Shown one piece after another: positions 37,419 to 51,920 of a stretch of 64,000 nt of DNA (the stretch's first letter is position 1; every line of letters starts with the position of its first letter). Position numbers and translations under genes: made by a program. The stretch spans positions 93,313 through 157,312 of the forward strand of contig JAKVHY010000008.1 of assembly GCA_023284085.1 (NCBI GenBank). The letters run 5' to 3'. The notes below the pieces were generated by a model that saw nothing but the letters and a program-made list of their open reading frames with translations, did no database searches and was not told the origin of the DNA. The DNA is from Shewanella benthica (GTDB lineage Bacteria > Pseudomonadota > Gammaproteobacteria > Enterobacterales > Shewanellaceae).

Positions 37419-38156
37419 TTAATCTACCGCTAGTCTGGCTTCACAGATACGGATATCTTCTGGGGTATCCACTTCGGGAGAGTCGAAGGCACTGATAGCA
37501 ACCTTGATCTTATGACCATGCTCCAGCGCCCTGAGTTGTTCAAGCTTCTCAAGATCTTCCAGACGTCCTAATGGAAGTTTAGCAAAGGTAGACACAAATT
37601 TTCTGGTATAGGCATAGACACCTAAATGCTTATACACAGGGTAATCGTTGGTGTCACGGCCGAAGGGGATCCGTGCACGGGAAAAATACAGGGCGTAAAA
37701 ATCATTATCGAACACCATCTTCACATGCTTAGGGTCGTCGAGTTCATGCTTCTCGGTGATCTCAAAGCCTAAAGTGGCCATGCCGAACTCACCGGGATGA
37801 CGTTTAAACAGGCTGATGATCTGTTCGATTGAGATAGGATCGATCAGAGGCTGATCGCCTTGTAGGTTGACGATAAGGTCATCATCTTTCAAACCCAGCT
37901 GGGTTATGGCATCTTCAATTCTGTCTGTACCTGAGGCGGCTTCCGGGCTGGTCATTATTACTTGACCCCCGAAGGCTTCTACAGCGTCCTTAATGCGAAC
38001 ATCGTCCGTGGCCACATAGATGGAGGTCAGGCCTTTGGCTAATGATGCACGCTCAACAACATGCTGGATCATAGGCTTGCCGTTAATCGGGGCGAGTGGT
38101 TTTCCTGGAAAACGACTTGAACCATAGCGTGCCGGGATTAACAGGGTAACATTCAT
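37419..38156 (-). CDS. kdsB: CMP-8-amino-Kdo / CMP-Kdo synthetase
   Basis: The 245-aa cytidylyltransferase starts [37 protein letters not shown], with AGGTAA 6 nt before the ATG. Motifs for CTP and metal binding include the N-terminal [13 protein letters not shown] and NLQGDQPLI. KdsB activates Kdo with CMP for lipopolysaccharide inner-core synthesis. With kdnB and kdnA directly upstream on the same strand, the physiological substrate in Shewanella is 8-amino-3,8-dideoxy-octulosonate (Kdo8N). Confidence 0.94.
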   Translation of the reverse strand: MNVTLLIPARYGSSRFPGKPLAPINGKPMIQHVVERASLAKGLTSIYVATDDVRIKDAVEAFGGQVIMTSPEAASGTDRIEDAITQLGLKDDDLIVNLQGDQPLIDPISIEQIISLFKRHPGEFGMATLGFEITEKHELDDPKHVKMVFDNDFYALYFSRARIPFGRDTNDYPVYKHLGVYAYTRKFVSTFAKLPLGRLEDLEKLEQLRALEHGHKIKVAISAFDSPEVDTPEDIRICEARLAVD

Positions 38157-38219
38157 GGGATTTACCTATCATTTTACAATTCTAGTTCAATAGATGAGGG
38201 CTCAATTGAGCCCTCATTC

Positions 38220-39468
<1,249 letters not shown>

Positions 39469-39489
39469 TAAAATATGGGTCAATGCTGT

Positions 39490-40734
<1,245 letters not shown>

Positions 40735-40872
40735 TTATAACTGGGTTAACCGGAAAACTGCGATGTTTATTAAGGATTATTTAACTAAAAAAGCAAGATA
40801 TTGGAGAGATAGGGTAAAGCGTGTACATCCAGCCCCTAAATTCTTGCGAGTTTGAGGGCTGGTACGGTCAAG

Positions 40873-41490
40873 TTAATCGATTTCAGATTTAAATTGTTCG
40901 TTATCGACGGTGACATCAAGATCCGACAGTAAGCCATTTTCGACACTGTAAATCCATCCATGAATCGAGACATTATCGCCTCTCTCCCAAGCATCCTGAA
41001 CGATATTGGTGCTACTGACATTGCCGACTTGCTCGATGACGTTGAGTTCGCAGAGACGATCGAATCTCTCCTGTTCATCGAGTTTACTCAGTTCATTATT
41101 ATGAAGCCGATGGATATCTCTGATGTGCCCCAGCCAGTTATCGATGAGCCCGAGTCTCTTCTTACCCATGGAGGCTTTCACGCCGCCACAGCCATAGTGA
41201 CCGACAACCATGATGTGTTTAACTTTTAGCACTTCGACCGCATATTGAAGTACAGACAAACAGTTAAGATCCGTGTGGATCACCATGTTGGCAATATTGC
41301 GGTGTACGAAGACTTCACCTGGCATGAGGTCGATAATCTGATTCGACGGAACTCGGCTGTCCGAGCAGCCAATCCACAAATACTCAGGGTTTTGCTGTTT
41401 CGCCAACTGCTCAAAAAAATCAGGCTTCTCTTGCAAGATACGTTCGGCCCAGCGGCGATTATTGTCAAATAGGGGTTTTAGTATTTTCAT
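40873..41490 (-). CDS. can: Beta-class carbonic anhydrase
   Basis: The 205-aa protein has the zinc ligands CSDSRVP (Cys42, Asp44) and GHYGCGG (His and Cys), and starts MKILKPLFDNNRRWAERILQEKPDFFEQLAKQQNPEYLWIGCSDSRVP, close to E. coli Can. It interconverts carbon dioxide and bicarbonate in the cytoplasm. It is on its own strand unit with the hydrolase gene further upstream. Confidence 0.94.
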   Translation of the reverse strand: MKILKPLFDNNRRWAERILQEKPDFFEQLAKQQNPEYLWIGCSDSRVPSNQIIDLMPGEVFVHRNIANMVIHTDLNCLSVLQYAVEVLKVKHIMVVGHYGCGGVKASMGKKRLGLIDNWLGHIRDIHRLHNNELSKLDEQERFDRLCELNVIEQVGNVSSTNIVQDAWERGDNVSIHGWIYSVENGLLSDLDVTVDNEQFKSEID

Positions 41491-41600
41491 TTATTCACAG
41501 AAATTAAGTAATTAACAGTCGGTTGTGATGAAATTCATTCTAGCATCGTTTGTTCACTTTGGTGGTCTACTCAGTAAGGTACAAGGTGAACATTAATTAA

Positions 41601-41634
41601 CGATTAACAGAAAGTTTTAATTTTCTGTTAATCG
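41601..41634. repeat. Perfect 13-bp inverted repeat
   Basis: CGATTAACAGAAA-GTTTTAAT-TTTCTGTTAATCG sits 110 bp before the carbonic anhydrase start and 137 bp after the hydrolase stop. AT-rich with no U-run; it may be an operator for can or a hydrolase mRNA 3' structure. Confidence 0.5.
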
Positions 41635-41771
41635 AGTTAATTTTTAATGTGGTTTAGCAGTGCGGCGACTTTACTCTGATCTAAAAATTAACCATTAGTT
41701 GTCTTTGTGGCTTACTTTGACAAGCTGATTGAATCGCAATGGGCTACCAGCACATGGATGGTGATTAACGA

Positions 41772-42605
41772 CTATTTGACGTGCTTAGCGAGAAACTTAT
41801 CCAACTCACTATTAACAAAATCGGGCTGTTCCAGACTCGAGATATGGCCGGCCTTGGGAATATTGATAAATTCACTGCCATCGATGGCATCGTGCATTAA
41901 ATAGCTTTCTAACACGGGCCGTACCGTGTCTTCTAGTCCCGTCATGATTAAGCAAGGCGAGATCAATTTATCTATATCATCCATGGTGTCACGGCGACCG
42001 AAGATAATCTTACCTAATCGACAAATACTCTCGATACGTCCAGTGTCTATATCTGCCAGAGACTGTTTAAAGGTGTTAAATAACTCTGGATTATCCTGCT
42101 CTACGTTTTTGGCGAAGTAGAGCGGGGCGATCTGTTCGATAAGCGACGCAGGAACGCCTTGGGTCTCTTTGATGATATCCAGCATCGCGTAATACTTAGC
42201 TCTGGCTACCTCGGGCTCATACCCTATGAAACAGTTCATCATGACGAGTGCCTTAACACGAGTCGGCGCGGCCAATGCCAGCTCTGCCCCCCACATACCA
42301 CCGGCAGATAAGCCAATCACAGAAAAATCGTCTATTGATAGGCTATCCATCAATTGCAGCATCTGCTGACTGATATCTCGCAATGAGTGGGTGGACTCAG
42401 GAAGCGTGTCTGACTCACCGTGTCCCCATAGGTCGGGCACAACACAACGATACTGTTTCGACAGATGCTCAATTTGAGGGGCCCACATCTTAGAATTCCA
42501 AAGATAACTATGGCCGAATAATAGTACCGGACCCGTGCCTATATCTAAGTAACTAAGACGCTTGTTATCTATGGTTATCTGCTTTCTTGCGGATGAAAAA
42601 TTCAT
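41772..42605 (-). CDS. Alpha/beta hydrolase
   Basis: The ATG at 42605 is favoured by AGGA a few nt upstream over one six codons earlier. The 277-aa protein has the alpha/beta hydrolase landmarks: oxyanion region LLFGHSYLWNSKMW, nucleophile elbow GLSAGG, acidic residue in LIMTGLEDTVRP and the catalytic His in KAGHISSLEQP. The nearest named relatives are probably 3-oxoadipate enol-lactonase-like or general esterases, but no aromatic degradation genes are nearby. Substrate unknown. Confidence 0.85.
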   Translation of the reverse strand: MNFSSARKQITIDNKRLSYLDIGTGPVLLFGHSYLWNSKMWAPQIEHLSKQYRCVVPDLWGHGESDTLPESTHSLRDISQQMLQLMDSLSIDDFSVIGLSAGGMWGAELALAAPTRVKALVMMNCFIGYEPEVARAKYYAMLDIIKETQGVPASLIEQIAPLYFAKNVEQDNPELFNTFKQSLADIDTGRIESICRLGKIIFGRRDTMDDIDKLISPCLIMTGLEDTVRPVLESYLMHDAIDGSEFINIPKAGHISSLEQPDFVNSELDKFLAKHVK

Positions 42606-42713
42606 ATTTCCTGCTGTCTTCATGGGTAATGAGAGTCGATTTAGTTAGGTGTAAATTGAGTCAGTGACGTTAATTTCAGCCGCGCTGACTCGGTAGTGCT
42701 TACTTAGGTTCTC

Positions 42714-44853
<2,140 letters not shown>

Positions 44854-45363
44854 GTTGGTTACTCCATTTGTTACTCATGCCTATGTTACTCACGTAAGTG
44901 AGCGGGTTAGCTCACCAGATGCATGAATGGTTATTTGCACGCATTGTGGCATTGCCATGCAAAGGACTCAAGCATCTAGTGCGCTTACGAGGAAATAGCA
45001 TAAAGAAGGTTAATATTTTATCGAAATCAGCTCGGTGAGCAGTAAATAAGCAAAGCGGAGTGAACCTAGTTAATCACAATTCTTAAGAGGTATAGGCTTC
45101 TCCTTAAGCTTGATTAATTTTGGGGGCAATATTGATGTGCAGGATTATGCCAAGCATAAACCAGTACCCAGTGCTGTCTTGGTAGATCTAAGGAGCGTTA
45201 GAGGTGTTTGTACTAGCTGCTAGTGATTATGACTTTAAAATATTTGACTGCTAAGTACATATTTTGATTCATGACAATAATTAAGTGATTGTTTTGACTT
45301 ATCAAATAAGCAGTTGTTAGTATTAGGCACATGTGTGCTGGTTCAATAATTATCGAGGTTATA
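44854..45363. other. Gene-free region before the KAP NTPase
   Basis: A 510-bp gap with no supported ORF. The stretch from about 45200 is AT-rich and probably contains the KAP promoter. No tRNA, repeat or integration site was recognised. Confidence 0.6.
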
Positions 45364-47052
45364 ATGGCTGTGAATGTAAGTTTAGATTGGTCTGTTTCCT
45401 TAGAAGGAACCGACGATAAAGGTAGAACATTTACTTTTCCAGAGGACAAGTTAGACAGACAGAAATATGCTAAATTTATTGTTAAATTCTTAGCTGACCA
45501 AGGCTATAACAGCACGGAAGGCACACCTCATAATTATGTTCTCAACTTAAACTCAGAGTGGGGATCTGGTAAGACTTATTTCCTTAAGAGGTTATCCGTA
45601 GATCTGAAAGACTATTACCCAACGGTCTACATTGATGCTTGGGCACAAGATTATTCAGAAGATCCATTGATGACTGTTATATCTTCAATGATTAAGCAGC
45701 TGAGAGTACAAGCTGGTAAGAGCGAAGATGATCCACTATTTAAAGCTCCTAGAAAACTCGTTGGATTGCTCAAAGCTGTAGCCCCTGCAGTTGCAAGAGG
45801 CCTTAGTAAAAGGTACTTAGGAATAGATCCTGCAATGATAATGGATGCTGCAGATGAAACTGGCCTAGAAAGTGACGAGGTGGATGATAAAGGTAAGCCG
45901 ATTGACATGGGGATTGCAGCTTCTAAATTGGTAAGCCATCTTATTAAAGAGCATGACGCTAAAGCTAATGCGATTGACAGTATTAAAATCAATGTCAAAG
46001 AATGGGTTGAAGCAGTCATTAGTGCTGATAATACCGATCACACTAAAACTGAAAAGCGAACTTATCCAGCATTTATATTTATAGATGAACTTGATAGATG
46101 CAGACCTAGCTATGCTGTTGAAATGCTAGAGACAATCAAACACATCTTTGACATTCCTGGAGTTGTCTTTGTTGTTGGCACCGATACTGAGCAGTTACAA
46201 CATGCTGTTAAAGCTATTTATGGCGAAGGGTTTGATGCGAGGAATTATCTCGGTAGGTTCTTCAATAGTCGTTTTACTTTGAGACAACCCAATTTTAATA
46301 ATTTACTTGAGGTGCATTGCGACCACCATAAGCTGTCTGGGGAGCACTTCCGTGATTTGGGTGTATTAGTCTGGCCAGAGAATGATGCTTCTAAAGACAA
46401 CATAGCTAATATAACTGCTATATTAAATTGTTTTAATCTATCAGCACGTCCAGCGATTCAAATTACAGATAGGATAATAGCGACTTTATGTAATCTACCT
46501 AGAGGCCGTAGAGTTGATCTTCTAATGCTAACGACATTGTTTTGTATTAGGGAGAAAGACGAGAAGACGTATGCCGAGATTGTGGCTGGTAATTTTAAGA
46601 GAGCAAGAAAAGGTTACGGTAATGACATTAACCTTAGTATGTACATGTCTTTAGAGTATGCTAATGACAGGCAGATAATAATGAATTTTGATCCAGTTCA
46701 AAAAGTATCAAATTTCTTTATTAACTGCCCTAACCTATACGAGGAAGGAGTGTATGCAGCTGATTTGGAATGCTATTTTGAAATGTTCTCTTCTTTTTTT
46801 GACTCGGGTGAAAATGAACCAATTGGAGTACTGATATCTACTAGTAGTCAAGCTACAAATCGCAGCCCTAAAAATGAAATAGGTGTAGAACTCAACAACC
46901 TCCAACATACCAGGAAAAATGCTGGTCATAAAAAAACCATAAGCAAATACTGGATGAAATATTTGTACTTGTTGGACGAGTTAGGTGAACTTAAACTCAA
47001 AGATTACAAAGACCTTGTAGAATTATCCTCTTCACTTGACTGGCTTGATTAA
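45364..47052 (+). CDS. KAP family P-loop NTPase
   Basis: The start at 45364 has GAGGT 5 nt upstream and avoids a non-homologous 11-residue extension. The 562-aa protein has Walker A SEWGSGKTYF (Lys70), an alpha-helical region, and Walker B FIFIDELDRCRPSYAVEMLETIKHIF (Asp241, Glu242), the hallmarks of KAP NTPases. No membrane segment is evident, unlike many KAPs. The gene stands alone in about 2.7 kb of AT-rich DNA between yffB and crr. KAP proteins include the phage-exclusion protein PifA of F, so a role in defence is possible but inferred. Base composition looks unlike that of its housekeeping neighbours, suggesting transfer. Confidence 0.88.
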   Translation: MAVNVSLDWSVSLEGTDDKGRTFTFPEDKLDRQKYAKFIVKFLADQGYNSTEGTPHNYVLNLNSEWGSGKTYFLKRLSVDLKDYYPTVYIDAWAQDYSEDPLMTVISSMIKQLRVQAGKSEDDPLFKAPRKLVGLLKAVAPAVARGLSKRYLGIDPAMIMDAADETGLESDEVDDKGKPIDMGIAASKLVSHLIKEHDAKANAIDSIKINVKEWVEAVISADNTDHTKTEKRTYPAFIFIDELDRCRPSYAVEMLETIKHIFDIPGVVFVVGTDTEQLQHAVKAIYGEGFDARNYLGRFFNSRFTLRQPNFNNLLEVHCDHHKLSGEHFRDLGVLVWPENDASKDNIANITAILNCFNLSARPAIQITDRIIATLCNLPRGRRVDLLMLTTLFCIREKDEKTYAEIVAGNFKRARKGYGNDINLSMYMSLEYANDRQIIMNFDPVQKVSNFFINCPNLYEEGVYAADLECYFEMFSSFFDSGENEPIGVLISTSSQATNRSPKNEIGVELNNLQHTRKNAGHKKTISKYWMKYLYLLDELGELKLKDYKDLVELSSSLDWLD

Positions 47053-47567
47053 TAACTCCCTATCTTAAAGCTTTAAATCAAAAGGGTTGTTCACACTCTC
47101 TGTGAGTAACTCTGTGTTTAATAATGTAATATTAAAAAGTTGACCTCTAAATATTACTTCTTTTAATCATTACAGAATTAGAGAGGAACATTACTTAACT
47201 AAAGATATAGGGCGAACAATAATTAATCATTTACTATCGCTATGAAAAGATAAGAACAACCAGGACACCATTGTTATTCTGACAAACCTAGAGTTTCAGA
47301 TAGGCTGCCGCCTTCGATTGACGCCACTATAAATGCGCTTTATCTGTTGGCCGATTTCTGCTTGATCTTAGTGCCTTTCCCGTGAGCGTAGCGTTCTCTT
47401 TTTCCTAGCCCATATTCCGTGAGCGCAGCGTTCCGTAAAATAAGCGTTCTTTTCATAAGATAAGCGTGAATTTTTCGGTCGAAGCGGGCTCAGTTCCCCT
47501 TCACTGGATTTAACTCCTGTGAAGGGAAGTGACTCCTGTGAAGGGATATGACACTAGCGGAGGGAGT
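47053..47567. other. Repeat-bearing non-coding region between the KAP gene and crr
   Basis: No gene is seen in these 515 bp. They hold a duplicated CCGTGAGCG(T/C)AGCGTTC at 47380-47396 and 47417-47433, and a 19-bp-period pair of ACTCCTGTGAAGGGA at 47513 and 47532 close to the crr stop. No terminator with a T-run was found for either gene. Confidence 0.6.
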
Positions 47568-48077
47568 TTAGAGCACGACAGTGAAGATGACATCCTTGCC
47601 GGCCTCGATGGAGCCTTGCCTTTTATCCAATGATTGAACGTCTTCCATGTTGGCGAGGACGACCGGAGTCAGTAGACTCTCGACTTGATCTTTGAGGTAA
47701 GCGAGATCAAATTCTAAGATAGGGTCTCCCATTTTTACTTCCTGGCCTTCTTCTGCCAGACGTGTAAAGCCATTGCCGCGCAATTCTACTGTGCCCACTC
47801 CGAAATGAACGAAGAGCTCCAGCCCTTGTGGTGATTCAATGCTGAATGCGTGGTTGGTCTCGAATATTTTTCCTATGGTGCCATCGATTGGCGCGACGAT
47901 CTGTTTACCTTTAGGATTGATGGCTAACCCGTCGCCGACAATTTTCTCGGCGAATACCACGTCGGGTACTTTTTCAATTGGGACTATCTCGCCTGAAACG
48001 GGGGCATATACATCTATGCCTCCAACTAGGTCGGTTTGCCCTGACATTAATCGTCTGATACGGCTTAAAAAACCCAT
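47568..48077 (-). CDS. crr: PTS glucose-specific enzyme IIA
   Basis: The 169-aa protein has the phosphorylated His in LELFVHFGVGTVELRGNGF and the second active-site His in NHAFSIESPQG. EIIA(Glc) accepts phosphate from HPr and, when unphosphorylated, regulates permeases and adenylate cyclase. It is the last gene of ptsH-ptsI-crr on the minus strand, 73 bp after ptsI. Confidence 0.94.
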   Translation of the reverse strand: MGFLSRIRRLMSGQTDLVGGIDVYAPVSGEIVPIEKVPDVVFAEKIVGDGLAINPKGKQIVAPIDGTIGKIFETNHAFSIESPQGLELFVHFGVGTVELRGNGFTRLAEEGQEVKMGDPILEFDLAYLKDQVESLLTPVVLANMEDVQSLDKRQGSIEAGKDVIFTVVL

Positions 48078-48150
48078 TTATTATCCCCTAGTACAATTTA
48101 TATCTTATTGTTATTACTCTTGTCATCACCAGCATACTGAATAATATCGA

Positions 48151-49866
48151 CTAGTAACAGTGTGACACATAATCATTTAATTCATCTAATCTTTGTATCG
48201 ATAATGCTTGTTGGCTCCATTTCTGATAAGTCGCCAGAGTGTGATTGCACAGTGAAGACTTAAGCTCCAGCAAGGAGGACGGGCTGACACTCAGTTCATC
48301 TAATCCCATGCCGACCAGAATGGCAGCCATATTGGGACTCGAGGCGAGTTCACCGCACAGAGAAATAGGGATCCTGGCTGGCTTAGCCGTGTTAATCGTC
48401 ATCTTGATGAGTGTCAATATGGCCGGTGACAGTGAAGGGTAAGCTTTAGTAAGCGCCGGATTGGTTCGGTCTGCCGCCATGGTATATTGGGTGAGATCGT
48501 TAGTTCCTATGCTGATAAAGTCGAGTCTGGGCAGCATAGAGGGCAAATTCAGTACCGCGGCCGGCGTCTCTATCACTATGCCATAACTGAGATCGCCATA
48601 TCCTCGCTCCTCGTCTACCAGTTCTGTTTTACACTCTTCTATGATGTCGAAAATCTTGTCCAGCTCTTCCACTTGATTGATCATGGGAAACATTAATCTG
48701 ATCTGGCCATGGTTGGCGGCCCTGAGTACGGCCTTCAACTGAATTTTGAGCAGCTCAGGGTGAGCGAGTGAATATCTGGCACCACGAAAGCCCAGTGCCG
48801 GGTTATCTTCTGCTGGCAGGGATAGGCAGGGAAGCTCTTTATCGGCACCGATATCTAAGGTTCTTATGGTGAAAATTTTACCATCTAACAGCTGCAGCGC
48901 ATCACAGTATAGTCTGTATTGCACTTCTTCCGTTGGCATTTCACTGGCGTTCATCAACATAAACTCGGTGCGAAACAAACCTATGCCATCAGCGCCAGCA
49001 TCGGATAAATGACCAATCTCGCTTAAGCATCCCACATTGGCTAACAGGGCGACTCTGTGAGAGTCTTTGGTGACCATAGGCTGGTCTTTGTATTTGAGTA
49101 GCTGAGTTTTTCTTAACGTGTCATGTTTACCGAGTTGTGTAAGTTGTAGTAGAACATCTGAGTCAGGGTTGATGTGCAAATTGCCGGATAGGGCATCGAG
49201 AGCCACCGCTTGATCATCCTTGAGAGTCTCATTTCCTTTGATAAGGTCAAAATCACAACTGAGTAAGGCCGGGATCCCGGCGCTTCTGGCCAGAATGGCG
49301 GTATGGCTGGTGAGGCCGCCGGTTTTCAGCACTATGCCGTTAATCTTATCCAGGGGGAGTGTGGCAAACTCGGCAGGAGTGAGATCATAAGCGAATAATA
49401 TCGTTGGCCCATGGAGGTTTTGCAGATCATGTTTGATGTTGCCGTTGATTACCGATATCAAGCGACTGCCCAGACACGCTATGTCTTGAGCTCGATCTGC
49501 AAGATAAATGTCTTCCATGGCTCTTAGTTGATTCGCATGTTGAGTGAAAATACGCTCCACTGCGACACTGGCGGTAAATTGTTGGTCGGCAATTGATGTC
49601 TGTAATTGCGCGATAAGCTCATCATCTTCTAACAGTAAGATATCGGCCTCGATTAACTGATAATTCTCACTATCCTGACTTAAACTTTGTAAGCTGATAG
49701 CCAATGAGGTGACAAACTGTGCTATCGCTGTGGTGAGCTTGGCTTGCTCGGCTGGAACTTGCTCTAAGGCTAATACTCGGTAATCCAGTTCGGAGTTGTG
49801 TTGCTTAAGTATTCTGGATTGACCGAAGGCGATACCCGATGACACAACAATTCCCGAAATGGACAT
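48151..49866 (-). CDS. ptsI: PTS enzyme I (phosphoenolpyruvate-protein phosphotransferase)
   Basis: The 571-aa protein has the phospho-His motif GGLTSHTAILARSAGIPAL, the PEP-binding GIGLFRTEFMLMN, and the C-terminal TNDLTQYTMAADR and LCGELASSP. It takes phosphate from PEP and passes it to HPr. Order ptsH-ptsI-crr is the classical one, with 44 bp to ptsH. Confidence 0.95.
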   Translation of the reverse strand: MSISGIVVSSGIAFGQSRILKQHNSELDYRVLALEQVPAEQAKLTTAIAQFVTSLAISLQSLSQDSENYQLIEADILLLEDDELIAQLQTSIADQQFTASVAVERIFTQHANQLRAMEDIYLADRAQDIACLGSRLISVINGNIKHDLQNLHGPTILFAYDLTPAEFATLPLDKINGIVLKTGGLTSHTAILARSAGIPALLSCDFDLIKGNETLKDDQAVALDALSGNLHINPDSDVLLQLTQLGKHDTLRKTQLLKYKDQPMVTKDSHRVALLANVGCLSEIGHLSDAGADGIGLFRTEFMLMNASEMPTEEVQYRLYCDALQLLDGKIFTIRTLDIGADKELPCLSLPAEDNPALGFRGARYSLAHPELLKIQLKAVLRAANHGQIRLMFPMINQVEELDKIFDIIEECKTELVDEERGYGDLSYGIVIETPAAVLNLPSMLPRLDFISIGTNDLTQYTMAADRTNPALTKAYPSLSPAILTLIKMTINTAKPARIPISLCGELASSPNMAAILVGMGLDELSVSPSSLLELKSSLCNHTLATYQKWSQQALSIQRLDELNDYVSHCY

Positions 49867-49910
49867 ACTGTTTTCCTATGAACGAATGACTTGATGATGT
49901 TGCACATCTT

Positions 49911-50168
49911 TTAGCTGAGCGTGACTAGAAGCTCTGAGACTCGCTCAACGGCTTGCTCTGCTTCTGCACCTTCGGCAAATACTCTGACAGTGACGCCATT
50001 ATATAATCCCAAGGTTTGCAGCTTGAACAAACTCTTAGCACTGGCTTGCTTGCCGTTACACTCTACTAATACATCACATGTATAGGTTTTGGCTTCTTTA
50101 ACCAGCAGCGCCGCGGGTCGGGTATGAATACCATGGGTAGCCGTTATAGTGACTGATTTTTCGTACAT
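49911..50168 (-). CDS. ptsH: Phosphocarrier protein HPr
   Basis: The 85-aa protein has the phosphorylated His in THGIHTRPAALLVKEAK and the Ser46-region ASAKSLFKLQTLGL. It shuttles phosphate from enzyme I to EIIA proteins. It is the first of the three pts genes; the ACT-domain gene 46 bp upstream may be in the same transcript. Confidence 0.96.
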   Translation of the reverse strand: MYEKSVTITATHGIHTRPAALLVKEAKTYTCDVLVECNGKQASAKSLFKLQTLGLYNGVTVRVFAEGAEAEQAVERVSELLVTLS

Positions 50169-50214
50169 AGCAAGGACTCTTAAAATGGAGTGGAGGGCGT
50201 TATACCAATCGGTA

Positions 50215-50601
50215 TTAATATTCGATGATGATAAAGTTATTTTTCTTTAATGCTGTGATAGCTTTCTCGAGTTTGTCTTTTTTTACCAAGATATAATCGG
50301 TATCGAAGGTTGAGATGGCAAAAATACTGATCTCAGCATCTGACAGAGTGCCGGAAACACTGGAGAGAATACCTGTCATAGAAAAACCCAAAGGACCAAT
50401 CACTTCGAAGCAGCGCCAGCCTCTTTCTTCTTCTATGCTGTCTAGCGTCACATGTGTAGGCACTACAACGGATAGTTCATCCTTGGTTTTCCCCACAAAA
50501 AACATCTCTTGTTGAAAGATTACTGGGGCTATAGGCGCATCGGGGCTGAAGCTATGTATGCTGTAGACTTGAGAATGAACTGCTAACGTCATCCGCGCCA
50601 T
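50215..50601 (-). CDS. ACT domain-containing protein
   Basis: The 128-aa protein MARMTLAVHSQVYSIHSFSPDAPIAPVIFQQEMFFVGKTKDELSVVVP resembles the short paired-ACT proteins (CASTOR-like/ACT_7) of proteobacteria, with WRCFEVIGPLGFSMTGILSSVSGTLSDAEISIFAISTFDTDYILVKKDKL as the second ACT unit. ACT domains usually bind amino acids; no effector is known here. It is directly upstream of ptsH on the same strand. Confidence 0.85.
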   Translation of the reverse strand: MARMTLAVHSQVYSIHSFSPDAPIAPVIFQQEMFFVGKTKDELSVVVPTHVTLDSIEEERGWRCFEVIGPLGFSMTGILSSVSGTLSDAEISIFAISTFDTDYILVKKDKLEKAITALKKNNFIIIEY

Positions 50602-51084
50602 GATTATCCATTACCTAATATTTTTTGAAATTAGAGTCAGTAGCTTAACATAGTTATCGGCTGCAGTTTTTTGCAAAACAGGGCTTCATTTAATTATGCT
50701 AAATCACTAGGATTAGCTTGTTGAATAAGGTCGCTAATAGCTCCCTTGTTAAACAAGTATAGGTGTGTAGACTTTGATTGAGCTTAACGTTTTTCCAGTA
50801 TCTGAACTCATGGCTTGTCGAGTTCTCTCACCGATTCTACTCATAGGTATAGTGCTAAAGGGTAAACTTTCTGAGTACTTATTTGAAATGTTGGCAAAAT
50901 GATCGGATGGCTTTATCTATTTCTCTCGTTATTGATAATCTATTTACAAAAATTTTATTGATTCAATAGCTTAATCATAAATTCACCGGGTATTTTAGAT
51001 TATATCTGTTAATTTATTGTTTTCACTTTGATTTTTTTGTTGATTGGGCGCAAAATTAATGATTATTCTTTTTGGGTTGGCCTC
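50602..51084. other. AT-rich intergenic region before the DUF3334 gene
   Basis: A 483-bp gap between divergent genes (ACT-ptsH-ptsI-crr leftwards and DUF3334 rightwards). It must contain both promoters, but I see no clear -35/-10 pair, no operator and no gene. Confidence 0.6.
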
Positions 51085-51777
51085 ATGACTACAACACCCC
51101 TTGTCATCACATCTGATGACATTTTAATTAAGCTCTGTAATTCAGTTTCCCATGTCTTATCCAGTACCACGGCAAGCCAAGTGACACATGCTGCCATGGT
51201 GCAGAGTATTACCCGCACTTGTCTTAAACCCGACCTCGGTTGTTTCTCTATTTTCGATGGGGGCTTCTCGGGATTAGTGGTGATTAATTTCTCGGCTCCT
51301 GCTGCCATCGAGATCTATCGCTCTTACATGAAACAGATGGGCATGCCAGAGGCTGAGCTGGCTTTTTCTCACACATCCGATGAAGTCGGTGATGTATTGA
51401 GTGAGTTAATGAACCAGATATTGGGCGACTTTATCAGTAAGGTAAACAAACAACTACAGACCTCTATTAACCAGAGTCAGCCCAAAATGCTGACCATCAA
51501 TAAAGAGCTAACCATCTCTATCGATACTAATTTAGATGAGGCCGTGGCGCGAAGAGTGTCATTCCGTACACAAAATAATCATATATTTTATCTTGAGTTT
51601 GCCATGGACAAGACTGAGTTTATCCAGCTTATTGATTTCGATGCCGAAGAGGAGTTTGATCCCGATGATCTTTTGGCTGAGCATGGACAAAACCACAAGG
51701 GTAAGTCTCAGGTTCAGGTTATGGATAAGTCAATCGCTGATGAGGCAGATGATCTGCTTAGTGAGCTAGGACTTTAA
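51085..51777 (+). CDS. DUF3334 family protein
   Basis: The start at 51085 (MTTTPLVITSDDILIKLCNSVSHVLSSTTASQVTHAAMVQSI) gives 230 aa; the longer frame from 51028 begins with a hydrophobic stretch not seen in the family and overlaps the promoter region. The middle part (SDEVGDVLSELMNQILGDFISKVNKQL) resembles the CheX/CheC-like fold and the C-terminus is acidic (DFDAEEEFDPDDLLAEHGQ). Function unknown; a chemotaxis-linked role is only a guess from the fold. Confidence 0.8.
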   Translation: MTTTPLVITSDDILIKLCNSVSHVLSSTTASQVTHAAMVQSITRTCLKPDLGCFSIFDGGFSGLVVINFSAPAAIEIYRSYMKQMGMPEAELAFSHTSDEVGDVLSELMNQILGDFISKVNKQLQTSINQSQPKMLTINKELTISIDTNLDEAVARRVSFRTQNNHIFYLEFAMDKTEFIQLIDFDAEEEFDPDDLLAEHGQNHKGKSQVQVMDKSIADEADDLLSELGL

Positions 51778-51920
51778 TGGCTTTTTAATTGAAGTAAAAT
51801 CAGGTCATACATAAGAGTATGGCCTACTCACTGGCTAACAGGGGCTAGAGTCCACCTGCATCAATGGTTAAACCTTAGCGTTAGAATAAAAACAATTATA
51901 ATAATAAGGTGCTTTATTAA

